Assembly (NCBI GenBank): GCA_900318815.1
Contig: ONMA01000019.1
Location: forward strand, 44,889 to 108,888
Direction: 5' to 3'
DNA from: an uncultured Prevotellaceae bacterium
GTDB lineage: Bacteria > Bacteroidota > Bacteroidia > Bacteroidales > Bacteroidaceae
DNA length: 64,000 nucleotides
Shown here one piece after another: positions 58,101-64,000 of this stretch; the stretch's first letter is position 1; every line of letters begins with the position of its first letter. The notes beneath the pieces were generated by a model that was given only the letters and a program-made list of their open reading frames with translations, was not told the origin of the DNA and did not search any database. The position numbers and the translations under genes are program-made.

Positions 58101-59851
58101 CCGAGGCTCCCACATGGAAGGACTTCGGAACTATTGTTGAGGTGCGTGGTCGCACGCAGCCCCGCCAGTCGAACTTCGCCGTCAACGTCTCGGGCTACCT
58201 GTATAATGTAGGTACGCGCATGATGATGACCATGGGTGAGGCATGGGGCACACAGGCCATCGTCGGCAACACGGGCCGGGCCTACCAACTGAGGCGCAGC
58301 AGCAACATGCCCGAAGGCACCTACTACCTCTTCGACGTAGCCAAGGAGACCGTCGTCTTCCGCACCGACACCGACACCAAGGTGGGCGACGGGGTTAAGA
58401 CCTGCTTCGGCGACGGCAAGCTGGGCGAAAAAGGAACACGTGCCTACTGGCGCGTCGACTCTATCGCCCCGAGCGTCTTCACCATCTCCGTGCCCGACAA
58501 CGATGCCTCCTTTGTCGAGGGTGAATACTTAGGCACCGACCTCTACCATAAGAGCGATGCCGCCAACCCCACCTACGGCCTTTACTACGACGTGAAGGGA
58601 GGCGACAAGGCCACTCAGTGGACCTTTATGCTGGCCGACGACGTGCAGGCTGCCACCGCACTGGACAAGATAGCCGAACAACTGAAGGAGATGCTTGGCC
58701 TCGCCAAGGAGCGCAGCATCGACGTGGAGGGCGAGCAGGCCGTCTACGACAACATTGGGAGTAGCTACGACGAACTGCACCAGGCACTCCTCTCCGTGCG
58801 CGAGAAGCTCCACTTCATCACCTTCGCCGACGACAGCGCGAAGAAGATATGCCTCAACAGCTGGGATGACAACTCCGACGGCGAACTCTCCTACGAGGAA
58901 GCCGCAGCCGTGACCAGTATCGGGCAGGAGTTCCGTGGAGCCACCAGCATCACCTCGCTCGAGGAGCTGAAGTACTTCACCTCACTGACGGAGATACCCG
59001 AAAGAGCCTTCTACGGAGCCTCATCGTTGGAAATACTCTATGTTCCAGAAGGGGTCAAGACCGTCGGCTCGTCGGCGTTCTCAGCCTGCCGCTCACTCCA
59101 CAACGTGGTTCTTCTCAATACCACGGAGGTGATTCCCTACGCTATGTGCGGTCTCATTGCCCAGGCCACGCTCTTCCTGCCCAAGCAGCTCATGGAGGCC
59201 TATCAGGCCGATGAGGACTGGGGCAGCAGGACCATCGTGGAATACACGGGTAAGCCAGCCGTCACCGCCGAGGCTACCAAAATCTACGGTCGCACCATTG
59301 CCACGGTCAACGTACTCATCACGGGTGCCCCAGTCATGGGCAAGCCCGAGACCATCTGCGACGGAATCAAGGATGCCACCCTGCCCGTGGGCGAATATCC
59401 CATCCTCGTAACGATGGGCACTATCACCACGCCCGGCGTTGCCCTGCACGACGGTGTGCTCACCGTGCAGCCCGCCCCGCTCACCGTGACCGCCCAGAGC
59501 TACACCCGCAACAAAGGCGAGCAGAACCCGGAGTTCGCAATCACCTACAAGGGATTCCGTAACAGGGAGACCGAGGACGTGCTGACCGTTAAGCCCACAG
59601 CCACCTGCATGGCTACAGCCGACAGTCCTGCAGGCGAGTATGAGATAACGGTCGATGGCGGCGAGGCCCAGAACTACGAGTTCGTCTATGTGCCCGGCAC
59701 GCTCACCGTCGTCGACCCGGACGGCATCAACCGGCACACGGCCTCCGAGGCCCGGTATCCGTCAACCGTCTTCGACCTGCAAGGCCGTCGCGTCGCTCCC
59801 ACCAAGCGCGGTCTCTACATCACTGGCGACCGCAAAGTGATACGCAAATAA
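55154..59851 (+). CDS. C10-family cysteine protease with EF-hand, BspA-type LRR and MBG modules
   Basis: A 1565-residue secreted multidomain protein. A signal peptide (MMKYYYLLIALALSVLTGSA) precedes a Spi-like propeptide. The SpeB/interpain-type C10 protease has Cys170 (TGCVATAMAQ), His315 (VGHAFVADGY) and INWGWGGQSDG. Three blocks follow, each starting with an EF-hand-like loop (DADNDGKLTYAEA, DADTNGEVSLKEA, DDNSDGELSYEEA) and continuing with BspA-like LRR_5 repeats (FxGCxxLxSIxLP). Two of them carry a shared module of about 150 residues (YHVGTGRYLTKGEAYGTQAV, YNVGTRMMMTMGEAWGTQAI). MBG-like domains (YTRNKGEQNPEFAITYKGF) and a type IX sorting tail end it. Predicted role: extracellular proteolysis and adhesion. 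Confidence 0.87.
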   Translation: MMKYYYLLIALALSVLTGSAKPINREQARQRAMLFMQQKNDHQVLTAVTNAKKLAPRKFTQMAATDEPYFVFNKGQNDGYLIVSGDDQTIDVLGYCDQGEFDYDQLPPNMREWLDDYASQIARIQKGAPVVKLPANHPKVDQLMTSKWSQGAPYNNACPFDGGSRSVTGCVATAMAQILYYNREKSVTETTAQIPAFDTWTKKIHVNAIPAGSPIDWDNMKDTYSSASDLQKKAVADLMFYCGAAVKMDYTSSSSGAQSSDAYEAFAKYFGYGSSVRFVTYADVTSDDEWDRIVYTEMAAGRPVYVSGANATVGHAFVADGYENQRYHINWGWGGQSDGLYYLTNLTPGDGQGIGGSDDGYNYYKQIVVGIEPENYMEKAMSIGDATVKSVCLTNWDADNDGKLTYAEAAAVTSLGDAFKGMPIKNFKELYYFTSLTTLADDAFNGCRQLASLRLPKTLKKVGARAFKDCVQLREPNLPASVDEIGEEAFSGCKLISSFELPNEITSIAKGTFRNCQALTSISLPISVVQLADEAFAGCSKLNSFTVNTFHTEKLSMGSKVFDGIDLSGATLNVMEGCKDFFTSADQWKDFGLVAEMREISGGNFTTIETGKTYLVYHVGTGRYLTKGEAYGTQAVVGTSPMRFIASRAGSSDDVFYFRSPDSGKSGQYLFRTSTDGNVGNGVKAVFVDGSTLSATIAHWKVSQVEDNVYTIQVPPTVASSYAEGLYLGVQTDHASNAAVPTYGAYYDVEYQSHPANCQWQFVAYDEERMANYEAAMVLDNLLSMAKKDKLKCDREQAVYDNLKSTTEQLQAAQSSLRRRLSIIDFADPVIRDKCISLYDADTNGEVSLKEAAEVTDMGYLFYFNKDTKLKTFDEFRYFTHADCIYGNTFEGCVNLESIVLPAGLRFIYYRAFLNCRKLTTINIPEYVNTIGESCFSGCTALREVTVMVPDPSAISLGTDAFKGVPLAECTLYVPFGSKELYAEAPTWKDFGTIVEVRGRTQPRQSNFAVNVSGYLYNVGTRMMMTMGEAWGTQAIVGNTGRAYQLRRSSNMPEGTYYLFDVAKETVVFRTDTDTKVGDGVKTCFGDGKLGEKGTRAYWRVDSIAPSVFTISVPDNDASFVEGEYLGTDLYHKSDAANPTYGLYYDVKGGDKATQWTFMLADDVQAATALDKIAEQLKEMLGLAKERSIDVEGEQAVYDNIGSSYDELHQALLSVREKLHFITFADDSAKKICLNSWDDNSDGELSYEEAAAVTSIGQEFRGATSITSLEELKYFTSLTEIPERAFYGASSLEILYVPEGVKTVGSSAFSACRSLHNVVLLNTTEVIPYAMCGLIAQATLFLPKQLMEAYQADEDWGSRTIVEYTGKPAVTAEATKIYGRTIATVNVLITGAPVMGKPETICDGIKDATLPVGEYPILVTMGTITTPGVALHDGVLTVQPAPLTVTAQSYTRNKGEQNPEFAITYKGFRNRETEDVLTVKPTATCMATADSPAGEYEITVDGGEAQNYEFVYVPGTLTVVDPDGINRHTASEARYPSTVFDLQGRRVAPTKRGLYITGDRKVIRK

Positions 59852-59880
59852 CACTCGAAATATAGTGTACGAATAAGGCC

Positions 59881-59972
59881 TGAAACGAATTTCCGTAATG
59901 CCCGTAATATATCCGTAATATCCTAATTATAAAAATTACGGGCAAATTACGGGCATTACGGAAATTGGTTTC
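59881..59972. repeat. Long inverted repeat with ATTACGG words
   Basis: TGAAACGAATTTCCGTAATG continuing to 59908, and its near-perfect complement at 59946-59972. Inner words CCGTAAT and ATTACGG repeat. Similar in style to the ACGGATT hairpins. It lies between the protease and the DUF6249-like gene. Confidence 0.75.
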
Positions 59973-60071
59973 AAATTTTATAACCACAACGTCACCTTTT
60001 TCCATTCAAACTTGTTATATTTGTACACTGGTGTACGAAAACAGAAGTCTAACTTATAAAAAACAAGAGAA

Positions 60072-60521
60072 ATGGAAGAAATTGTTGCATTGTTAATTCC
60101 ACTCGGATGTGGATGCGTACTCCCCATCCTGGTCGTCTGGTTTGCCATTCGAAGCAGAATGAACGAAACCAACAAGCGCACGGAAATCGTATTGGCAGCC
60201 ATCGAGAAGAACCCGGAGATGGACATCGAGGAACTCATGAAAAAGATTTCGCCCAAGAAGAAGTTGATAAAGGAGAAACTGCTCTCGAAACTGTTATGGG
60301 GAAGTCTCTCCACCATGCTCGGCCTGGGACTTGCAGGCTTTGGAGCCTATCTTGGCTATACCAGCACAGGAGGCAGCGACGACCCATTGACCTCTATCTG
60401 CTTCGGCCTGACTCTGCTTGCCATCGGCATCGCCTTCCTAATCAACTATTATGTGGGCAAGAAGATGCTCGCCAACGAGATGGAGGCCGAAGAGAAGCAA
60501 TTAGTGAAGAGGGAAGAGTGA
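60072..60521 (+). CDS. DUF6249-like membrane protein upstream of a sigma factor
   Basis: A 149-residue protein with an N-terminal membrane helix (VALLIPLGCGCVLPILVVWFAI, about 4-26), a charged helix (EIVLAAIEKNPEMDIEELMKKI), and two more hydrophobic segments (about 75-95 and 108-128). This layout matches proteins I know as DUF6249, often encoded with ECF sigma factors in Bacteroidetes; the family name is from memory. It begins a three-gene operon. Its C-terminal KREE runs into a GTGAAGA repeat that fills the gap to the sigma factor gene. Confidence 0.65.
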   Translation: MEEIVALLIPLGCGCVLPILVVWFAIRSRMNETNKRTEIVLAAIEKNPEMDIEELMKKISPKKKLIKEKLLSKLLWGSLSTMLGLGLAGFGAYLGYTSTGGSDDPLTSICFGLTLLAIGIAFLINYYVGKKMLANEMEAEEKQLVKREE

Positions 60522-60546
60522 AGAGTGAAGAGTGAAGAGTGAAGAA
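60505..60546. repeat. GTGAAGA heptamer run before the sigma factor gene
   Basis: About five GTGAAGA-type units ending GAATTC, overlapping the last codons of the DUF6249-like gene. Repeat number changes here would alter spacing to the sigma factor start. Confidence 0.85.
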
Positions 60547-60560
60547 TTCGGACATAGACG

Positions 60561-61037
60561 ATGACGCGCGAAGTATTCATAGCCCTGGCAGAGCGTGAGC
60601 AGGAAGCCCTGAGAGGATTCTTGCTCGCCCTCTGCTGCGGCAACAAGAGCGATGCCGACGACCTGGCTCAGGATGCGCTAGTCAAGGCCTACGTCTCGTC
60701 GGCGGGCTATCAGGACAAGGGGCACTTCCGCTCGTGGCTCTTCAAGATTGCACATAACACCTTTCTCAACCACAAGGCAGGCTGCCGCACGATGGAGAGC
60801 ATCGACGAGGCACGAACGCTCGCCAGCACCGCTGCCGCCGACAGTTCCTTTGAGCATCAGGACCTCTATCTGGCCCTGCGCACACTCCCGCCCAAGGAGC
60901 GCTCGGCCATCACGCTGTACTACCTCAGCGGCTACAGCATCAAGGAGATTGCCTCCATTACGGCCACCTCGGAGGATGCCGTGAAGAAACAACTCTCGCG
61001 CGGACGAGACAAACTAAAAGAGAAACTGAAACTATGA
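60561..61037 (+). CDS. ECF-type RNA polymerase sigma factor
   Basis: A 158-residue sigma-70 family factor. Region 2 reads NKSDADDLAQDALVKAYVSSAGYQDKGHFRSWLFKIAHNTFLNH. Region 4 reads LYLALRTLPPKERSAITLYYLSGYSIKEIASITATSEDAVKKQLSRGRDKLKEKL, a clear helix-turn-helix. It redirects RNA polymerase to specific promoters. The next gene overlaps by 4 bp (ATGA) and encodes a membrane protein that could serve as an anti-sigma factor. The upstream gene encodes a second membrane protein. The signal sensed is unknown. Confidence 0.9.
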   Translation: MTREVFIALAEREQEALRGFLLALCCGNKSDADDLAQDALVKAYVSSAGYQDKGHFRSWLFKIAHNTFLNHKAGCRTMESIDEARTLASTAAADSSFEHQDLYLALRTLPPKERSAITLYYLSGYSIKEIASITATSEDAVKKQLSRGRDKLKEKLKL

Positions 61038-61456
61038 ACAAAGACAAAGCCCTTGAGGAACTTTTCCTCGCCCGGCAGCCACACTTCGCCGACGGCAACG
61101 ACTTCATGGCCGCCCTCACCAAGCGCCTCGATGCCGTGGAGTACATCAAGCAGCATCAGGAAGCCACCATCCGCCGCTATAAGATGGCGATGGTCGCCGC
61201 CTTCCTCGTGGGAATCTTCAGCGGTGCCATCACCATGGTCTACGTCCTTTCCATGCCTGCCGACGTTCCCCTCTTCACGTTCCGCATGCAGGCTGGCCTC
61301 TTCCTGTGGCTCACGGAGAACTCCCGCCTCATTGCCGCCATGACCATTGCCCTGCTTATGAGCATCGGCCTAATGAGCATCATCAGCAACGTGCAGGACA
61401 TTATGAGCATGCGCACAGGTAAGTCCCTCAGCAGCAGATATGGAATAGACAGCTAA
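61034..61456 (+). CDS. Membrane protein, candidate anti-sigma factor
   Basis: A 140-residue protein. The cytoplasmic N-terminus (NKDKALEELFLARQPHFADGNDFMAALTKRLDAVEYIKQHQE) is helical, as in short anti-sigma domains. Two membrane segments follow (MAMVAAFLVGIFSGAITMVYVL and LIAAMTIALLMSIGLMSII). The start overlaps the sigma factor stop, which implies coupled translation. It has no zinc-binding HxxxCxxC motif, so it is not a classical ZAS-type anti-sigma. Assignment rests on position and topology. Confidence 0.6.
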   Translation: MNKDKALEELFLARQPHFADGNDFMAALTKRLDAVEYIKQHQEATIRRYKMAMVAAFLVGIFSGAITMVYVLSMPADVPLFTFRMQAGLFLWLTENSRLIAAMTIALLMSIGLMSIISNVQDIMSMRTGKSLSSRYGIDS

Positions 61457-61463
61457 ACATCCG

Positions 61464-62678
61464 TCACCGCTGGCATATCTTCACCACCACCTGCATGGCC
61501 TTCTCCATCGACTGGATGGGCACGAACTCGTAGGGGCCGTGGAAATTGATGCCGCCTGCGAAGATGTTGGGACAGGGCAGACCCTTGAACGACAGCTGTG
61601 CCCCATCGGTGCCGCCACGGATAGGTTTCACCTGCGGCTTCACTCCCACCTGCTGCATGGCCACCAGCACCTTGTCGATGATGTGCATCTGCGGAGCCAC
61701 CATCTCCTTCATGTTATAGTACTGGTCCTTCACTTCGGCCACCACCGTACCCTCTCCATAACGTTCGTTCATCCTTTCGGCACAGGCCAGGACGAACTGC
61801 TTGCGCGCTTCAAACTTCTCGCGGTCGTGGTCGCGTATGATATAGCTCAGCTTGCCCAACTCGGTGTTGGTCTGCATGCCAATGAGGTGGTAGAAGCCCT
61901 CATAGCCCTCGGTGGTCTCGGGGGTCTCGTCGGCAGGTAGCATGGCGGCGAACTCGACAGCCAGACGGTTGGCATTCACCATCTTACCCTTGGCATAGCC
62001 CGGATGCACGCTCACGCCCTTGATGGTAATCTTGGCCGAGGCGGCGTTGAAGTTCTCAAACTCCAGCTCGCCCACTTCGCCTCCGTCCATCGTATAGGCC
62101 CAGTCGCAGCCGAACTTCGCCACGTCGAAGTGATGGGCACCCATGCCAATCTCCTCGTCGGGGTTGAAGGCCACGCGGATCTTGCCGTGCCTGATGTCCT
62201 GGTGGTCGCGCAGATAGCACATCGCCTGCATGATTTCGGCAATGCCGGCCTTGTCATCGGCACCGAGCAGCGTGTGGCCGTCGGTCACAATGAGGTCTTC
62301 GCCCACGTGGCCGAGCAGTTCGGGAAACTTCTTCGGACTCAGCACAACGCCCTCGGAGAGCAGAATGTCGCCTCCGTCGTATTGCTCCACGATGCGCGGT
62401 TTGATGTCGGCACCGCTACAGTCGGGGCTGGTGTCGTAGTGGGAAATGAAGCCTATCGTAGGCACAGGCTCATCGCTGTCGGCTAAATTGGCTGGCAACG
62501 TGGCATACAGGTAGCCCTTCTCGTCCATCTCGACCTCTTGCAGTCCCTCGCGCTCCATCTCCTCTTTCAGGTATCTGGCAAAAATGAGTTGCTTCGGTGT
62601 GCTGGGTACGGTCTGGCTCTCTTCAGCCGACTGCGTGTCGAACTTGGTGTAGTTCAGGAATCGTTCGGTAATAGTCAT
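61464..62678 (-). CDS. pepT: Peptidase T (tripeptide aminopeptidase)
   Basis: A 404-residue cytoplasmic M20B metallopeptidase that removes the N-terminal residue from tripeptides. [13 protein letters not shown] contains the first zinc ligand His, [12 protein letters not shown] the bridging Asp, [15 protein letters not shown] the catalytic Glu-Glu pair, and [25 protein letters not shown] the C-terminal ligand region. Full length and normal. Convergent with the sigma-factor operon, with a gap of 7 bp. Confidence 0.95.
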   Translation of the reverse strand: MTITERFLNYTKFDTQSAEESQTVPSTPKQLIFARYLKEEMEREGLQEVEMDEKGYLYATLPANLADSDEPVPTIGFISHYDTSPDCSGADIKPRIVEQYDGGDILLSEGVVLSPKKFPELLGHVGEDLIVTDGHTLLGADDKAGIAEIMQAMCYLRDHQDIRHGKIRVAFNPDEEIGMGAHHFDVAKFGCDWAYTMDGGEVGELEFENFNAASAKITIKGVSVHPGYAKGKMVNANRLAVEFAAMLPADETPETTEGYEGFYHLIGMQTNTELGKLSYIIRDHDREKFEARKQFVLACAERMNERYGEGTVVAEVKDQYYNMKEMVAPQMHIIDKVLVAMQQVGVKPQVKPIRGGTDGAQLSFKGLPCPNIFAGGINFHGPYEFVPIQSMEKAMQVVVKICQR

Positions 62679-62721
62679 TGTTGTATCGGTTTAATTAATT
62701 ATTATAGTATCAGTTAATGAG

Positions 62722-62854
62722 TCAAAGGCTTGCATTCACAACCTCATCAAACCGCTCGCTTACGTCCACCATCCAGTCTGGGAGCATCTTCATGGCCTGA
62801 GTATGCACTCCCCGCAATATCGCCTATAGCTTCACTAATAAGATAATTCTTCAT
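62722..62854 (-). pseudogene. ADP-ribosylglycohydrolase remnant
   Basis: Leftward from the ATG at 62854: MKNYLISEAIGDIAGSAYSG. IGDIAGSxY is the first metal-binding motif of ADP-ribosylglycohydrolases. The same frame then runs to a stop. In the next frame AMKMLPDWMVDVSERFDEVVNASL and a stop at 62722-62724 look like the C-terminal helix of the family. More than 200 codons between the two ends are missing. The spacer from 62855 to 63029 holds only its upstream region, with TATCTTTG on the minus strand. Confidence 0.65.
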
Positions 62855-63029
62855 AAGTCTTTCATCATTGGACGATACAAAGATACAACTATTTTTCTAA
62901 AAGAAAAAGGAATTAAGTCAAAAAAGTGTTTTACACTCTCTAAACACTGACAGAGAAGGCTTGCCACGCTTAGAAGAACAACAAATAAGTGATCGTACAA
63001 AACACATCCTTCTAAAGTTCCCCTTTTTT

Positions 63030-63278
63030 TGAATATCTGTCACTTTTTGTGCTAATCTCTTTATTTTTAATTAGTTATATGTGGTGACACTTCTTTTTTA
63101 TCTGTCACTGTCTGTCACTCAATGACGGAGCATTCGTCACACCCCGTCGAAGCATTGATTACACCCTGACGGAGCATTCATCACACCCTGATGTCACATT
63201 AATCACGGTGTGATTCGCCATACATCAAAGTGTAAAGTCCATTTTGTTGAGGTGTAAACTCGTATTCGACAAGGTGTA
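63030..63278. repeat. Seven-unit 22-bp array with TGACAG tail, copy B (inverted)
   Basis: In reverse orientation to copy A. Units occupy 63125-63278 in seven exact 22-bp steps (boundaries at 63146, 63168, 63190, 63212, 63234, 63256, 63278). The tail with GTCACTGTCTGTCACT and GGTGACAC covers about 63030-63124. Each unit matches the corresponding unit of copy A at 18-21 of 22 positions, while neighbouring units within one array are less alike. Confidence 0.85.
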
Positions 63279-63611
63279 ACTCATTTCTATTCCCTATATA
63301 ACTCGCACATACGAAAATATGTGTTCCGTTGCGGTTCCTAATAAGTACGGAAGATAAAAAGAGAGGCAAAAGCCTCTTTTTTGTCCATATTCCCTATAAT
63401 CGACAGCAAAGTTACTTAAACTTTGGCACATCACCAAACAATTTTTATAAAACCTAAAATCCGCAGCACTTTAGTTTAACATTCTTTATAAGTACCTGAG
63501 CAACAAAAAGTTCTTGCTGGGGCAAGCGGCAGAGCCGAGCGGCTCAGGATTTGGCCATGTCAGAAATTTCACTTACCTTAGTGCTGCAAATCAAGACAAG
63601 CAAAATCATCA
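63279..63611. other. Gene-free stretch with terminator hairpin and shared 38-bp repeat
   Basis: GAGGCAAAAGCCTC followed by T6 (63363-63381) is a plus-strand terminator shape with no gene feeding it. The GGCACATCACCAAACAATTT core (63425-63444) repeats 3437-3456. On the minus strand TAACTTTG near 63408-63415 could be a -7 box. CCTGAGC (about 63496) and GCTCAGG (about 63541) form an inverted pair near the possible left end of the insertion element. Confidence 0.5.
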
Positions 63612-64000
63612 ATGACATGGGCAAAGGTACAACAAAAATCTGAGAAAATCAGTGCTTTTGGCGGAATATTTTTCGTTTTGGACAGATTTGACCGTATTCT
63701 GGCCACTGTAATCGACTCCCACCTGGGACTTCGCAGTAAGCTGATAGGCTATCAAAGCGCGAGATAATACGGGCCGTCTTCTCCGTTTTCTGCTGTGGCG
63801 GCGATTGCATGGAAGACCTCAACCTGTATCTGAAGGACGTTCTTACCGAGCGTCCGCATACCCGTATCCCCAGTGCCGACACGGTGCTGCGTGGCATTGG
63901 GGAACTGGCAACGGAGAACATATCATACACGGCAGAAAAGACGGGCAACGTCTATGATTTCAACACGGCTGAGAAACTGAACCAACTGCTCATCAAGCTG
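63612..64000 (+). pseudogene. IS1380-type transposase, frameshifted and cut by the window edge
   Basis: From the ATG at 63612: TWAKVQQKSEKISAFGGIFF, VLDRFDRILATVIDSHLGLR and SKLIGYQSAR, then TAA at 63765. Removing the one-base shift there (one A short) continues as IIRAVFSVFCCGGDCMEDLN, LKDVLTERPHTRIPSADTVL and RGIGELATENISYT to the edge. The FGG start, GYQ, CGGDCMEDL and the PSADTVLR stretch are those of IS1380-family DDE transposases. Either the gene is dead or the assembly has a base error. The catalytic Asp region continues outside the window. Confidence 0.78.

Overview
The window reads as Bacteroidales chromosome, most like Prevotella or a close relative. Nearly every promoter I can place has the Bacteroidota form (TTTG, about 20 bp, then TAnnTTTG). 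Several secreted proteins end in the Prevotella-style tail (YDLQGRR ... GLYI ... KK). The gene set also fits: DUF4450 glycosidase, tandem pectin acetylesterases, BspA-type C10 protease, and an AmgK/MurU pair. No rRNA, tRNA or CRISPR array was seen. Layout: 0.2-5.3 kb is a defence-like island with an EcoRI-family adenine methylase, a DUF262-HNH nuclease, and an AAA ATPase plus TOPRIM-like pair. 5.3-8.2 kb holds a duplicated DUF2442/DUF4160 module, an Rpn-type PD-(D/E)XK recombination nuclease and ruvA, whose 3' end is copied on the other side of rpn. 8.4-20.7 kb is plant-glycan metabolism: GH51, DUF4450 six-hairpin protein, rhamnulose-1-phosphate aldolase, GH31 and a tandem CE12 esterase, with a DUF6621-like protein and an MscS channel in between. 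21-24.4 kb carries SPFH, Arc-like, alpha/beta hydrolase and aldose-epimerase genes. 24.5-29.2 kb is an AT-rich operon of surface proteins, followed by a promoter-driven candidate structured RNA. 29.9-31.1 kb holds an inverted copy of the DUF2442 module and an array of seven 22-bp units beside dinD. 31-45 kb carries the N-degron operon clpS-clpA-aat, a HerA-like ATPase, a PqqD/HprK-like/nucleotidyltransferase trio, a porin, a sodium symporter and fhs. 45.7-49.5 kb is an AT-rich patch: a five-gene operon with a DNA glycosylase, then decayed genes. 49.7-62.7 kb has AmgK-RapZC, MurU, GuaA, a 1566-residue C10 protease, a small sigma-factor operon and PepT. 62.7-64 kb is a graveyard: an ADP-ribosylglycohydrolase remnant, the second 22-bp array in inverse orientation, and a frameshifted IS1380-type transposase running off the edge. 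How the parts work together: clpS, clpA and aat form an N-end-rule degradation route, since Aat tags, ClpS recognises and ClpA unfolds. AmgK-RapZC and MurU form a MurNAc salvage route to UDP-MurNAc. GH51, CE12, RhaD and GH31 suggest pectin and hemicellulose use. The strongest unexplained signal is repetitive DNA. (1) An element of seven 22-bp units plus a TGACAG-rich tail occurs twice, about 32 kb apart in opposite orientation, with unit order conserved; it resembles a plasmid iteron array. (2) Several palindrome families lie between genes and inside them (GH31, the YhcG remnant). (3) Seven-base microsatellites have expanded inside conserved housekeeping enzymes (ClpA, MurU, GuaA). All family calls come from reading motifs; no database search was run.
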